A stretch of DNA of 64,000 nt, taken from assembly GCA_039602395.1 (NCBI GenBank), contig JBCNJP010000038.1, positions 310,001-374,000 on the forward strand, read 5' to 3'. The stretch is from Deinandra increscens subsp. villosa (Eukaryota > Streptophyta > Magnoliopsida > Asterales > Asteraceae). Shown here piece after piece: positions 54,687 to 64,000 of this stretch. The translations under genes and the position numbers were made by a program. Each line of letters opens with the position of its first letter. Within the stretch, counting starts at the first letter, position 1. The notes beneath the pieces were generated by a model. That model was not told the DNA's origin. It was given only the letters and a program-made list of their open reading frames with translations, and ran no database searches.

Positions 54687-56250
54687 TGTAAAGTCGTGAG
54701 CATCGGATCGCCTACTCAATCTAGCTATTTCGAATGTGAAAACGTAATTAAAATATTGCTTATTGATCACAAAGAACAAGTTACAATCTGGAAATCACTC
54801 AGAGAAAACACCTTACAAAACACACACTTAACACTCAGATATTCACTAAACTTCTACTGAAATACAATGCAAAATGGGTATTTATACTACTGTACACGAA
54901 CCCAACTGAACTGTGTGTTCGTGTAGTTCCGAACTCACCCGAAATGTGACTTCGGGTGACACTTCGTGTCACTTCGGACGCGCTCTTTCACCTCCCAAAG
55001 AGCAAAGTTGGTCCAGTTCGTGTAACAGCCTTTCTGCATCATCATCGTGTTCAGATACTTCACAACGAACCGGATATGCTCTAAAAAACACCCCCCTCGA
55101 CGTGTGCAGTATCTATTCATCCACTAAAACAGTATCCTCAATCAAACTCCCCCTTAACTTGATGGTTAGTCTGATCTTGAATACTTGACGATGCACAATG
55201 TGTTTTCATCTTTATCAACAGCTTTAGAAGACTTGAAGTTGTGACATTCTCTTTCACTTAGTACCTGTTCAATCATAAATAATCTTGGTGCAAAACATCT
55301 CTTCGAGACTCCAAGATAGTGACTTTGAAAATTTGATTTGTATCCCGTGTCGATCAGATCGAAAAACAGAAGCAAAATCTTTTTGGCTTTTAGAAAGTTT
55401 ATATCAAAACAAACCTAAAATCTATTTGATGTTTCAAATTTATATTAAAACACACCAAAAATCTTTTTGGATTTTCTGAAATGAATTGAAATTGCAATAC
55501 AGAATCAAACTCTATTTTTGGTATGAGCTATACTTCAATTTCAACTAATTGAAGCTCACAAGCCATGTTGATTGCCAGTATAATTTATCCACCTTAAACA
55601 CAGGCAGAATCATACTAGTAACATCTGGATATGCAAAGAAAGTCCGATCGTTTAAGTATCAGGTCGATCTTTCGATACGCAAAGAAAGTCCGATCGTTTA
55701 AGAAAATAAAGAAAATCAAACAAGTTTAAATCTCTGCAAAATGAACACATGTATACACAGTGACTTCTCATTTTTCTTTTTCACACATTTTTCTTTATTT
55801 GTCATGAAATACGCTTCAAGGTATTATCCACTAGGTCAAGCATAGTATTTAGTGTAAATCACATCTGAATACTTTCTGATTTGCCGAACCTACCAAGCAT
55901 ATCAAACAATGATCTTATGGCTTTTTCATGTACTCTATCCATGAGTCAGATACGTAAATCAATGTACCATCATATCCCTCAATGATCAATTTCACATAAT
56001 TTTATATATTTTGCATGTATTCATCTTCACCATATGCATTTCTCCCCATAACATGCTTTTCTCCCCCTAAAATGAAAAACTCTATTTTTTTATTTTTCAT
56101 TTTGTAAAAACAAGACAATATTTTTGGTTTTTTCAATTTTCTCCCCCTAAACTACGTACGAAAAGTAAAGAAAGAAAATTGATCAACCGACACGGATACC
56201 TGTCTGTTTTAGCTTTCAGAAAAAAATTCAGATTAGAAAAATAAAACATG
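54687..56250 (-). mobile_element. SIRE/Maximus-like LTR with polypurine tract, minus strand
   Basis: Read on the minus strand: purine tracts TTTAGGGGGAGAAAA (near 56142 and 56070), LTR body, TATAAATA (54886-54879) and an end block GTGTGTTTTGTAAGGTG to CTCACGACTTTACA at 54687. The body is homologous to 21300-24257, but TATA and the end block are only about 70 bases apart here. No pol sequence adjoins it. The right edge meets CACTA element 3 at 56251. Confidence 0.7.
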
Positions 56251-56870
56251 CACTACGTCATAATTGGCCTTTGGCCACTGAAAAAAACCGTGACCAAAGG
56301 TATTTGGCCACGTTTTTTTTTCATTTCAATCGACACCAAAGGTCCCGTCACCATAGGTACCATACGACCACACTTTAAGATTAGTGGTTGTATCAACTAA
56401 AAAACGTGACTAAAGGTATCAATACTTTTTGTTGAAATCAGGCATTCCATCTGAAATGTGTGGCTAAAAGGTAGCAATGGCCACATGAATTTTCTATAAG
56501 CGTGGCTAAAGGATAGCAATGGTCACATGAATTTACTGTGGCAAACTGATTGTTGAATCACCGTGGCAAACTGTTGAATCACCGTGGCAAACTGATTGTT
56601 GTAATGGTAGCAACGGTCACACGAATTTACTATAAGTGTGACTAAAGAGTAGCAATGGTCACGCTTATTTAAAAAAAATGTGGCAATAGGTTACTGGAAT
56701 CAAGCATTCCATCTAAAAAGAGTGACTAAAGGTAAGTAATGGCCACATAATTAAAAAAAACTATGACCGTTTCTATCATATAGTCACATTAATTTATCAT
56801 ATGTGTGGCCATTTCTATTATATAGTCACACATTAACAAATGTAAGCGTGACCATTCGTGTAATTAGCAA
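56251..56870. repeat. Subterminal repeats of CACTA element 3
   Basis: (G/A)TGGC(C/T)A(A/C)AGG(T)A-type motifs recur in both orientations about 20 times, with longer duplications such as GTAGCAA(T/C)GGTCAC(A/G)... and CACCGTGGCAAACTG. Confidence 0.8.
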
Positions 56871-57859
56871 TTTTATTTTTAATATTTTTGTAAGATAAAA
56901 ACGACAATAAACATGAGAAAACATAAAATCCAAATGATATTTACAATAACAATTTAAGATCCATACATAAGTTTGCAAATAAAATGCTAAAGACAAATTA
57001 ATTCCTAATCATAAGTTATCTACAAATATTACAGCAGCTACAACACATAGATCACTCCAAGCTACAAATAATGACAATTCAAGATCTATACATAAGTCTA
57101 TTCCTTTTTATAACGAACATAAGTCTATACATGCACCTGCACATGAAAAATGAAAATTAAAGATATATGGTGTGATGGTACTCAACTTCTTGAACATTAA
57201 CAAGTTAGTTCACCTGCAAAACATTACTTTGATCGAATATAAGTATAACTGAATACACATTCAATAACTACAACAGAAATATGTAATACATCAATAATTG
57301 TACAGTGTAGTTGTATCATACATGTGTTGAGGAACACGTTCCTGTGCAAATGGCCCTGAAAAAAATTAAAAAAAAAAAGTATTATAGGAAAGGAGTAAAA
57401 TTATATAGAGATAAAAGATCGAGGTGAAAAAGTAATTGTGGCGTACAATTCACCTCCATTTTAATATAAAAGATATGGTTTAAGCCTATCAAACTCACAT
57501 CAAACTAAACCTCCATATATGCTCTTATTGATATGCTAGATGGAAATTTTGACCCGTAAAAAATGTGTTGATTTCGGTTCTATTTTGTAAGTAACATGTC
57601 AAGTGCGTAAACCTTAAAAGGGTGGTTAAAAATCAAACAGGTCACCTGAGTTCAGCTATATTAAGAATTAACTAATCCCAAAAACAAATGGCAATTTTGA
57701 CCTAGTCTGCTTTGAGCTATATTAAATTTATTCATGTTCTGATGCGAACCCATTTCAACACACTACTAAGCCCGACCAGGTCATTTTGCCTGTACTATAT
57801 ACTACATATTGAGATTCACACATGCCAGTTAATCTTAACACTAAGGAGGGAATGTATAC

Positions 57860-57990
57860 CAGACCAACAATGACAACATGGTGTTCCTGGGTGAGCCAAG
57901 CCTGGAGTGTCAAAATCAGTATGGACGGTTGCAATCCCGTCTCAGGAAGGCTCACTCGGGTATTGGAGATTTGGGGAGTAGTTCCAAACG
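57860..57990 (-). other. Exon-like segment in CACTA element 3, origin unknown
   Basis: On the minus strand an acceptor (T-rich run then AACAG) and a donor-like GTATAC bracket 131 bases that are open in one frame (FGTTPQISNTRVSLPETGLQ, then LTLQAWLTQEHHVVIVGL). The base composition is higher in GC than its surroundings. It is likely a captured host exon; I do not recognise the protein. Confidence 0.45.
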
Positions 57991-58283
57991 CTGTTAAAAA
58001 AAAAATTAACATAACCAGGAAAATGAATCAAGCCATACTGAATAACATGGAGACCATTTGGATCATTGGCCAATCTAGTTGAACCTCATCAAGCTACACA
58101 AACCTATGTAACATAGTCTATAAGGAAGAATAAAAAACTTGAGAGCATTATATATAAGCAAGGTCACCTCCATCTTCATCAGCTTCATTCTGGTTAAGCC
58201 AAAAAGAGAATACCTGCTCTTTAATAAGCCCTTGTTCTATCATATTATACATGTTAATAGCCAGAAGATAATGTCTCATACAC

Positions 58284-58345
58284 TATGATGCACGGGAACG
58301 GGTACGGGAACGGGAAACGGGTACTGGTACGGGAACGGGAAACGG
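58284..58345 (+). repeat. CGGGAA/CGGGTA minisatellite
   Basis: Six-base units (ACGGGA, ACGGGT, ACTGGT) are repeated over about 60 bases, ending just before the LTR at 58352. Confidence 0.85.
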
Positions 58346-58351
58346 CAAAAC

Positions 58352-61300
58352 TGTAACATCCCGATTCTTATATGGTTAGAGTCCCGTTAACGTCAAGTTA
58401 AATAAAGTTGTAGTTAAAATTTAGCCCCAAATATTAGTAGAAATTACTTTTATGTGAAAACATAGGGTTTAATTGGTAAAAAGCTAGTTTGAGTAATTTA
58501 AAACTCAAGGCTAAAAATATGGGGGCTGAAATTGTAATTACACCAAAGTGTGTTAATCAAAAGAAAAGAAAGAAGGGGGAGGTCGCTGATCTGCGACCTG
58601 GGCATCGAACCCCCACCTCCCTTCTTCTCCTCAACACTAAAATCCTGCAATTAGGAGGCTTTGAGCTGTAATTTTCGTAATCTAACGCGAATTGGAAGTG
58701 CTTTCAACTTCTCAAACTCAATTTCTCATCATGTAAGTGAAACTTATCTTCAAGCTTGTTTAGGGTTCGAAATTTATGACCCAATTGAGTGTTCTAGGGC
58801 TGTGATTTCATGCCTAATGTGTTATAGTATGTTTATGTGTGATCATGGATACTTGCATGCTAAGAATTTGACCTAAAACATCAAGTTTTGGGTACTTGAA
58901 ACCCCAAATACGAATTTCACCATTCATGGGAAAATCATGGAACTTATGATTGTTAATGGATAGCACCATCTTATTAGTGGTTCATAAATTGCTAGATGAC
59001 TTATAAATTGTATAATGTTTGCAAGATGCCAATGTTATGCCTAGATGGAAATGGAACCTAAGCAATTTAGGTGATTATGTTTGTTAAGGATGATGCACAC
59101 CAAGTGTTCGATCAAATGCTTAAATGATCATTTTGTTGGTTAACTAGTGTTAATTGATGCTATATGCGAAGTCGTGATGTGGATTATTGACACTAGAGGC
59201 TAATTGTAGTATTATGAACTACTAAAAGCCACGAAATAAGAATGTGTACAAGTTGTGAAGTTCATGTTTGTATCATGTGTTAAATGAAATTTTATAGAAC
59301 CATGAAAAGATGAAAAACTAGTCGTGGGGCTGTTTTGTAAGTGTCATATAAGATCACTTGTATGTCCGTTTGGGATGCACGATATACGGTTGAAAAGCTT
59401 GTTTTGAATACTACGTTTTGTATTTGAACACCGTAAATTGAATATGATGTATAATGGGTCAAAATGACCCGTTAATATGGTCACTCAATTTTCCAGCATG
59501 CTGTTTGGATAAAATTAAGCTGCTGTCCTGTTTTTATAATAATTGTATAAAATCACAGAAAAATCGTTAGAGGATGTGGCTTATATGGTTGGAAAGCTCT
59601 TTGAACCGACTTCAGCTCACTTTTATAAATCAGAGGCTGATTCGGTCATTAAGTGGGTCAAAAATGATGATTTCCGCAGCTATGCAGATTACTCAGCATG
59701 CTGTTTGGAAATAAATATAGTTGCTGTTCTGTTTTTATAAAAATTGTATAAAATCATAGAAACATCGTTAGAAGGTGTGCCTTATATGCCTGGAAAGGTA
59801 ATTCAGTCTACTACGTTTTATCTTTGAACACGGAATGCTAGAAAGATTCGTAAAGTGGTCAAAAAGGGGTCATTACAGCAGCATAGCTGAAAATATAGTG
59901 CAATAATTTAACTTTTCTAAAATCTTAGTAAGAATGGAAAGGTTGAATTACTCTTGCATTTGGATATATATTGATGATTTATGATGTTGGGTGGATCTAA
60001 CAAGCATTGAATCCACTATAGGCGACCGGGCAACGGAGCATTTGCAAATCGGGTAATGATTTTTGAAGACCACGAGGTAACATTTATGTTATGTTGCACG
60101 TTTAGTTTATTGCCCATTATGGTTATAATGCAATGTGATGCAACTTGACGAGTAAAGTGTTAAACTTGTTCAAGTTGGGAAGATATGAATATGTTAAGGA
60201 GAGTTAAACTCTAGCTAAATGATGATGTGCCTAAACAAGGTTACATTATGACATCTTAGATGAATAATGTTGAATCTTGTACGGTATGGATACATGGGTG
60301 CTAAATAGCATGTAGAAAACCATAATCATGGTATAACTTGTTATTTGGAGGTTAAGCGGATTTAGAAATCTCTATGATACGCTAATGGTAGGAAATATGA
60401 ATATAAGAATTCATGTTAACGGGTCAAGCGGGCTAATGTGTAAAGACTCAAATGAATCAAGGTGATGAACCAAGTTTTAGTTGTCAACTAAATGAATTAT
60501 GTGAACCACATTAATTGTGAAATTTTAGGAATGGTCTTGTAACGTATTCCTACACGTTATATTCATATGAATTATGTTGGAAAAGTGGTCGTTGAATTGA
60601 CTAGGTACTTGTTATTAAGTGCATACTTGAGATGGTAAAATGACTTGTAGTAGTCATGCCTAGACAAGGGAGTGCATATGGTAAAACGTTGATACACCTA
60701 AAGGATAATGGTTTAACAAGTAGGTCCATAAGGACGATTGTTAAACCTATAGTTGTCTAATTAGAACACCAAGCGATGTTGAGGCCTTAAGGATTATTGA
60801 ATCCTCATGCGTTGGCCCAAAGCATCGATGGTGACCAATGGGTCGATAAAAGGAATTTTGGTAACTAAGCCGTATGTAGAAATATGTGTATAATATAGTT
60901 GAGTTAGACCCGTTGGGTGGTTTTAATGGGTTATATGTTTTGACATTGGTAATTGCCGTAAAAGTCGTGTTATTAGACTCACGTTACATTGCAGGTTCGA
61001 AAGGAATGCTTGGGGGTTACCCCGGATAGATTTCGGATGCAAAAAGGCAAGAAAAAGGGGGTGTTCCACCAGGTGCCACCGTAGCTTACGGTGCCCCCGT
61101 AGATTACGGTGGCCCCTGATGAGAAAACCCCACCGTACCACAGCGCCTGGCCACCGTAGCCTAGCCAGGGCCACCGTAGCTTACGGTGGCTGGCGTAAGC
61201 TACGGTGGAGGTGGTTCAAAATGTTGAAAATCGTCCTCGTTTGTTAGTTCAATGTCGTATCTTGCATCCAATATGTTTATTACTAATGGGTTTAAGCTGA

Positions 61301-61557
61301 ATGCAGGTAGGGGATGTGCGGGACTGGATTCCACAAGCAAGTCCAAGAACCGAACACTCGAAGACCGTTGACATCGGCGTTGTTTTGTAAATCGTAATGG
61401 CGCTAAAACACTAGATACTTGTATTAAAAGCAATTATCATGTCTTTTGGGTGATTCGCACGTTTTAACGACGTTAATTAACAAAAAAATTTTCTGGGACC
61501 TAAATTCTAAGCTAACGTTTTAACGTTATTTTCCTAAATTGAAACTCGGGTGTTACA
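58352..61557 (+). repeat. 5' LTR of a large Ty3/gypsy element (Tekay-like)
   Basis: It begins TGTAACATCCCG and ends CGGGTGTTACA, with perfect 7-base terminal inverted repeats (TGTAACA/TGTTACA), 3206 bases. A primer site follows at once. Inside are a GC-rich hairpin cluster (61069-61215) and possible splice signals (donor near 60079, acceptor TTACATTGCAG ending near 60994). Only the 5' LTR and leader are in the window, so the lineage is inferred from size, ends and similarity of layout. Confidence 0.88.
61069..61215 (+). repeat. Cluster of CCACCGTAGCTTACGGTGG hairpins in LTR
   Basis: CCACCGTA and TACGGTGG pair across 3 bases at 61171-61189. At least four more complete or partial copies surround it (for example 61077-61094 and 61191-61209). 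The block is far more GC-rich than the rest of the LTR. Confidence 0.85.
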
Positions 61558-61560
61558 AGT

Positions 61561-61577
61561 TGGTATCAGAGCCGTGG
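61561..61577 (+). promoter_or_regulatory. Primer binding site, initiator tRNA-Met type
   Basis: TGGTATCAGAGCCGTGG begins 3 bases after the LTR end. Confidence 0.92.
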
Positions 61578-61916
61578 TTTGAGGGATTCAAGTACGCGAA
61601 AGGTGCTTGAACTCAAACTCCGAGCTCGAGGTACGGGAAAAGTGTTCGGTTCAAGCTTGATCGGGAATCCAGGTGAGTAAAAGTTTGCATATTGTGGCAT
61701 AGTTGTTAGTAGCTAGTGTATGAACAAATGGTTAAACATATGTAATTATCACATGGTAAAATATTTGATATAATGCTTAAAACTGTGAATAGCACGGAAG
61801 ATTGTAAGCGCTAGAACCGTGAATTTTGTAAATGTTAGGGACAGATAGAAATGGGTTAATGCTAAGGCAAAAGACCTCGTATAAATCCGTGGGATTATTT
61901 GATAATAAGATGACAT

Positions 61917-62285
61917 TGTAACGAGGTAACATTGTGACAAGTAATTGTGCAATGTTGTATCTCGAATAGTATCTGTAAATGTAACAAGATAGCATTGTGA
62001 CAAGTCCATTGTGCAATGTTGTATCTTGAATCAAAATTGAAAGTGTAACGAGGTAACATTGTGACAAGTAATTGTGCAATGTTGTATCTCGAATAGTATC
62101 TGTAAATGTAACAAGATAGCACTGTGACAAGTCCATTGTGCAATGTTGTATCTTGAATCAGAATTGAAAGTGTAACGAGGTAACATTGTGACAAGTAATT
62201 GTGCAATGTTGTATCTCGAATATATCTGTAAACGTAACAAGATAGCATTGTGACAAGTCCATTGTGCAATGTTGTATCTTGAATA
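61917..62285 (+). repeat. Two-part higher-order repeat, about 126 bp x 2.9
   Basis: Two related half-units of about 63 bases alternate: one has GAGGTAACATTGTGACAAGT, then AATTGTGC and TATCTCGAA; the other has AAGATAGCATTGTGACAAGT, then CCATTGTGC and TATCTTGAA. The A-B pair occurs three times, the last slightly short and running straight into the 54-base array. Confidence 0.9.
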
Positions 62286-62292
62286 TAAAAAA

Positions 62293-62724
62293 ATGGAAAT
62301 TGGCGAAGAACGACTCTTTAGGAGCCGTGAAACCAATACAAAGAAAATGGAAATTGGCGAAGAACGACTCTTTAGGAGCCGTGAAACCAATACAAAGAAA
62401 ATGGAAATTGGTGAAGAACGACTCTTTAGGAGCCGTGAAACCAATATAAAGAAAATGGAAATTGGCGAAGAACGACTCTTTAGGAGCCGTGAAACCAATA
62501 TAAAGAAAATGGAAATTGGCGAAGAACGACTCTTTAGGAGCCGTGAAACCAATATAAAGAAAATGGAAATTGGCGAAGAACGACTCTTTAGGAGCCGTGA
62601 AACCAATATAAAGAAAATGGAAATTGGCGAAGAACGACTCTTTAGGAGCCGTGAAACCAATATAAAGAAAATGGAAATTGGCGAAGAACGACTCATTAAT
62701 AGCCGTGAAACCAATTTAATGAAA
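62293..62724 (+). repeat. 54-bp tandem repeat, 8 units, open on both strands
   Basis: Unit starts lie at 62293, 62347, 62401, 62455, 62509, 62563, 62617 and 62671. The plus frame gives an 18-residue repeat (MEIGEERLFRSRETNTKK) within a 182-codon ORF (62269-62817). The minus strand is also open over 248 codons (62777-62031). The last unit is diverged. With a period divisible by three, open frames are expected, so coding is not implied. Confidence 0.93.
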
Positions 62725-63372
62725 GTGGCAAATGATAAAGCCATTAATTTGAAACAAGGTTGCATTCGGGATATCACTAGATGTACAAAGGATGAACCTT
62801 ATGTGAAGTTGTTATAAGTGAAAGATTAATGAGTAACCATAGAACTAACAAGTTGAAACGGTCCCATGTCTTTAATTAATAAAGCCGTTGGGACGGTTTA
62901 TTTACGTTGGTATGTAATATCGTAAAATTGTTAAATGATGCCAAGTTATATAATGTGATTGATTTTCATGTGATTTGGGTTAAAACCCAAGTCGAGAATT
63001 ATGTAAAATTTCGAAATGGAAAAAAATAAGAATAAGGAGAAACGGGTTATTGCATATGCTAGAAAACCCGTAACCCTATGAAATGACTAGATGTTTAACA
63101 AAAGGTGGGAAGTAACCTTGTTTAAACACAATAAAACTCATGTGGTTGAGACATGTTGATTCCCATGTAAGTTTCAAAGAACTAATAGGGAATTAAAGTT
63201 GTTGGTGGGTGATCGACCCAGCTTCATGGGTGAGACCCACAAGCATAGATGATTGTGGAAGTAGGGAGGACGCTAGAAGCGACCGTTCCCAAAGACGCAT
63301 AAAGGACTGCTATGCAAGTAAGTATCCTCAAAAATTTTCTAAATAAATGTTGGAATGTAATATGAACAAGTA

Positions 63373-63960
63373 ATGGTTCGTAAGAACCATAATTACGTGC
63401 TCAAATGTTATGTGATCGATTAATGGTTAGTATGAACCATGTCAATATGTTAAATTATTTAGAAAAGATCCGTAGGGATCATAATGCTGATTAGTTGTTG
63501 ATTACTAGCTAAATGGTTCAAAAATAACCATGGCAACACAAGAATATGTTAATATGCAAACTTGTCAAATGAATAATAAATGGTTCGTAGGGACCTCAAC
63601 CCTAGATTAATTGGCAATCGAATGATAAACAATCCATAGAAATGGTGCCAATAGCTACAAGGCAAGAAGGATAAAGTCTATATTGACACGAAATGGCTAA
63701 ATGACTCTTAGGAGCCATGGCTGGGTTAAAAACATGTATGTTAAGTGTAAATGATTCAAACGAATCATAATAAATGTGATAAATGCTAAAGGCTAGTATA
63801 TGAGCCAAGAATAGATCAATGTGTGGCACGTAGAATTATAGTAGATGGAACGATGTAATCCTAAAAAGGGTTATGGAATGGTATAAATGGCTTTTAGAGT
63901 CATAGGAACCATCCAATAAAAATGTACTACATTTCCGAATGTGAAATGTAAATGGCAAGT
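63373..63960 (+). repeat. Series of short stem-loops in leader
   Basis: Inverted repeats with 5-7-bp stems and mostly 4-7-base loops: ATGGTTC/GAACCAT (63373-63390), ATGGTT/AACCAT (63423-63440 and 63513-63531), GATCC/GGATC (63467-63480), ATGGCT/AGCCAT (63693-63718), ATGATTC/GAATCAT (63751-63768), ATGGCT/AGTCAT with one wobble pair (63887-63903). They share no single primary sequence, only the format. Confidence 0.7.
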
Positions 63961-64000
63961 GACAAGCTAAACACTTGCAAATATTGTTATACTGCATAAT

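Larger units (their letters stand above)
56251..58351. mobile_element. CACTA element 3, one end
   Basis: It starts CACTACGTCATAATTGGCCT, a CACTA-type terminus, after CATG. Subterminal motifs of the GTGGCCAAAGG/GTGACTAAAGG type crowd 56265-56870. The opposite terminus is not found before the gypsy LTR at 58352, so the element is cut or extends beyond. An exon-like piece lies at 57860-57990 on the minus strand. No transposase motif is seen. Confidence 0.65.
61578..64000 (+). mobile_element. Untranslated leader of the right-hand Ty3/gypsy element
   Basis: More than 2.4 kb of leader without Gag motifs, continuing past the window edge. It is built largely of repeats: a two-part 126-base repeat (61917-62285), eight 54-base units (62293-62724) and dispersed stem-loops (63373-63960). 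A strong donor GTAAGT lies at 63318. Gag is expected to the right of the window. Confidence 0.7.

Noticed and set aside
58590..58630. Possible tRNA/SINE B box (GGTTCGATGCC on the minus strand)
   Set aside because: No convincing A box at the right distance, no poly-A tail and no target duplication. It lies within an LTR and is probably coincidental.
61895..62777. Minus-strand 248- and 124-codon ORFs over the leader repeats
   Set aside because: They arise from repeats whose period is a multiple of three; no recognised protein and opposite to element orientation.
1..64000. CRISPR array, operons, ribosome binding sites or bacterial replication features
   Set aside because: The content is plant nuclear transposable elements. 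The tandem repeats have no spacer-repeat structure with unique spacers.

Overview
The window looks like a transposon-dense intergenic region of a dicot nuclear genome, probably Asteraceae (inferred from remembered similarity of the retroelement proteins, not from a search). I found no intact host gene, tRNA or rRNA. Nearly all supportable features are nested transposable elements, tandem repeats and two 500-N assembly gaps (20478-20977 and 47978-48477).

Left part (1-20477). A CACTA transposase gene on the minus strand (N-terminal part 11663-13419, C-terminal part 164-862) is split by a complete Ty3/gypsy chromovirus of Tekay type (863-11657). That element has 2.7 kb LTRs, a TATTC target duplication and a gag-pol reading frame broken by one TAG. 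Next to it lies a second CACTA element (14200-19373, TSD ATG) without transposase. It carries fragments of host genes: the promoter side, 5' UTR and first coding exon of a ribosomal protein L18 gene, a DEAD-box helicase exon, and other exon-like pieces.

Middle (20978-40690). The 3' end of a SIRE/Maximus-like Ty1/copia element (plus strand) sits in the LTR of an old, decayed minus-strand Ty3/gypsy element (LTRs 24258-26147 and 35997-38986). The SIRE-like LTR carries an extra, decayed ORF of about 330 codons between its TATA box and U5. The gypsy leader holds a complete minus-strand copia element (30849-35747, 295-bp LTRs, TSD GTTAG). The gypsy element itself lies in an older gypsy gag-protease remnant (38987-40690).

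Right-middle (40703-50676). A minus-strand Tork/Angela-like copia element (40703 into the second gap) has a 1.23-kb LTR with a GC-rich coding-like segment. After the gap, a Tekay-type LTR remnant ends directly at a 360-bp GCTGT satellite.

Right part (50677-64000). This holds a diverged 2.6-kb AT-rich tandem array interrupted by a 363-bp foldback MITE, a minus-strand SIRE-like LTR, one end of a third CACTA element with an exon-like capture, and the 5' LTR plus long leader of another large Ty3/gypsy element. That leader contains a two-part higher-order repeat, an 8 x 54-bp repeat open on both strands, and a run of short stem-loops.

Most interesting points: introns predicted inside Tekay gag and in the LTR leaders of three Tekay-type LTRs; the gene-capturing CACTA; the ORF within a SIRE-like LTR; and the regularly spaced stem-loops in the last leader. 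Lineage names come from recognising protein motifs and need a domain search to confirm.
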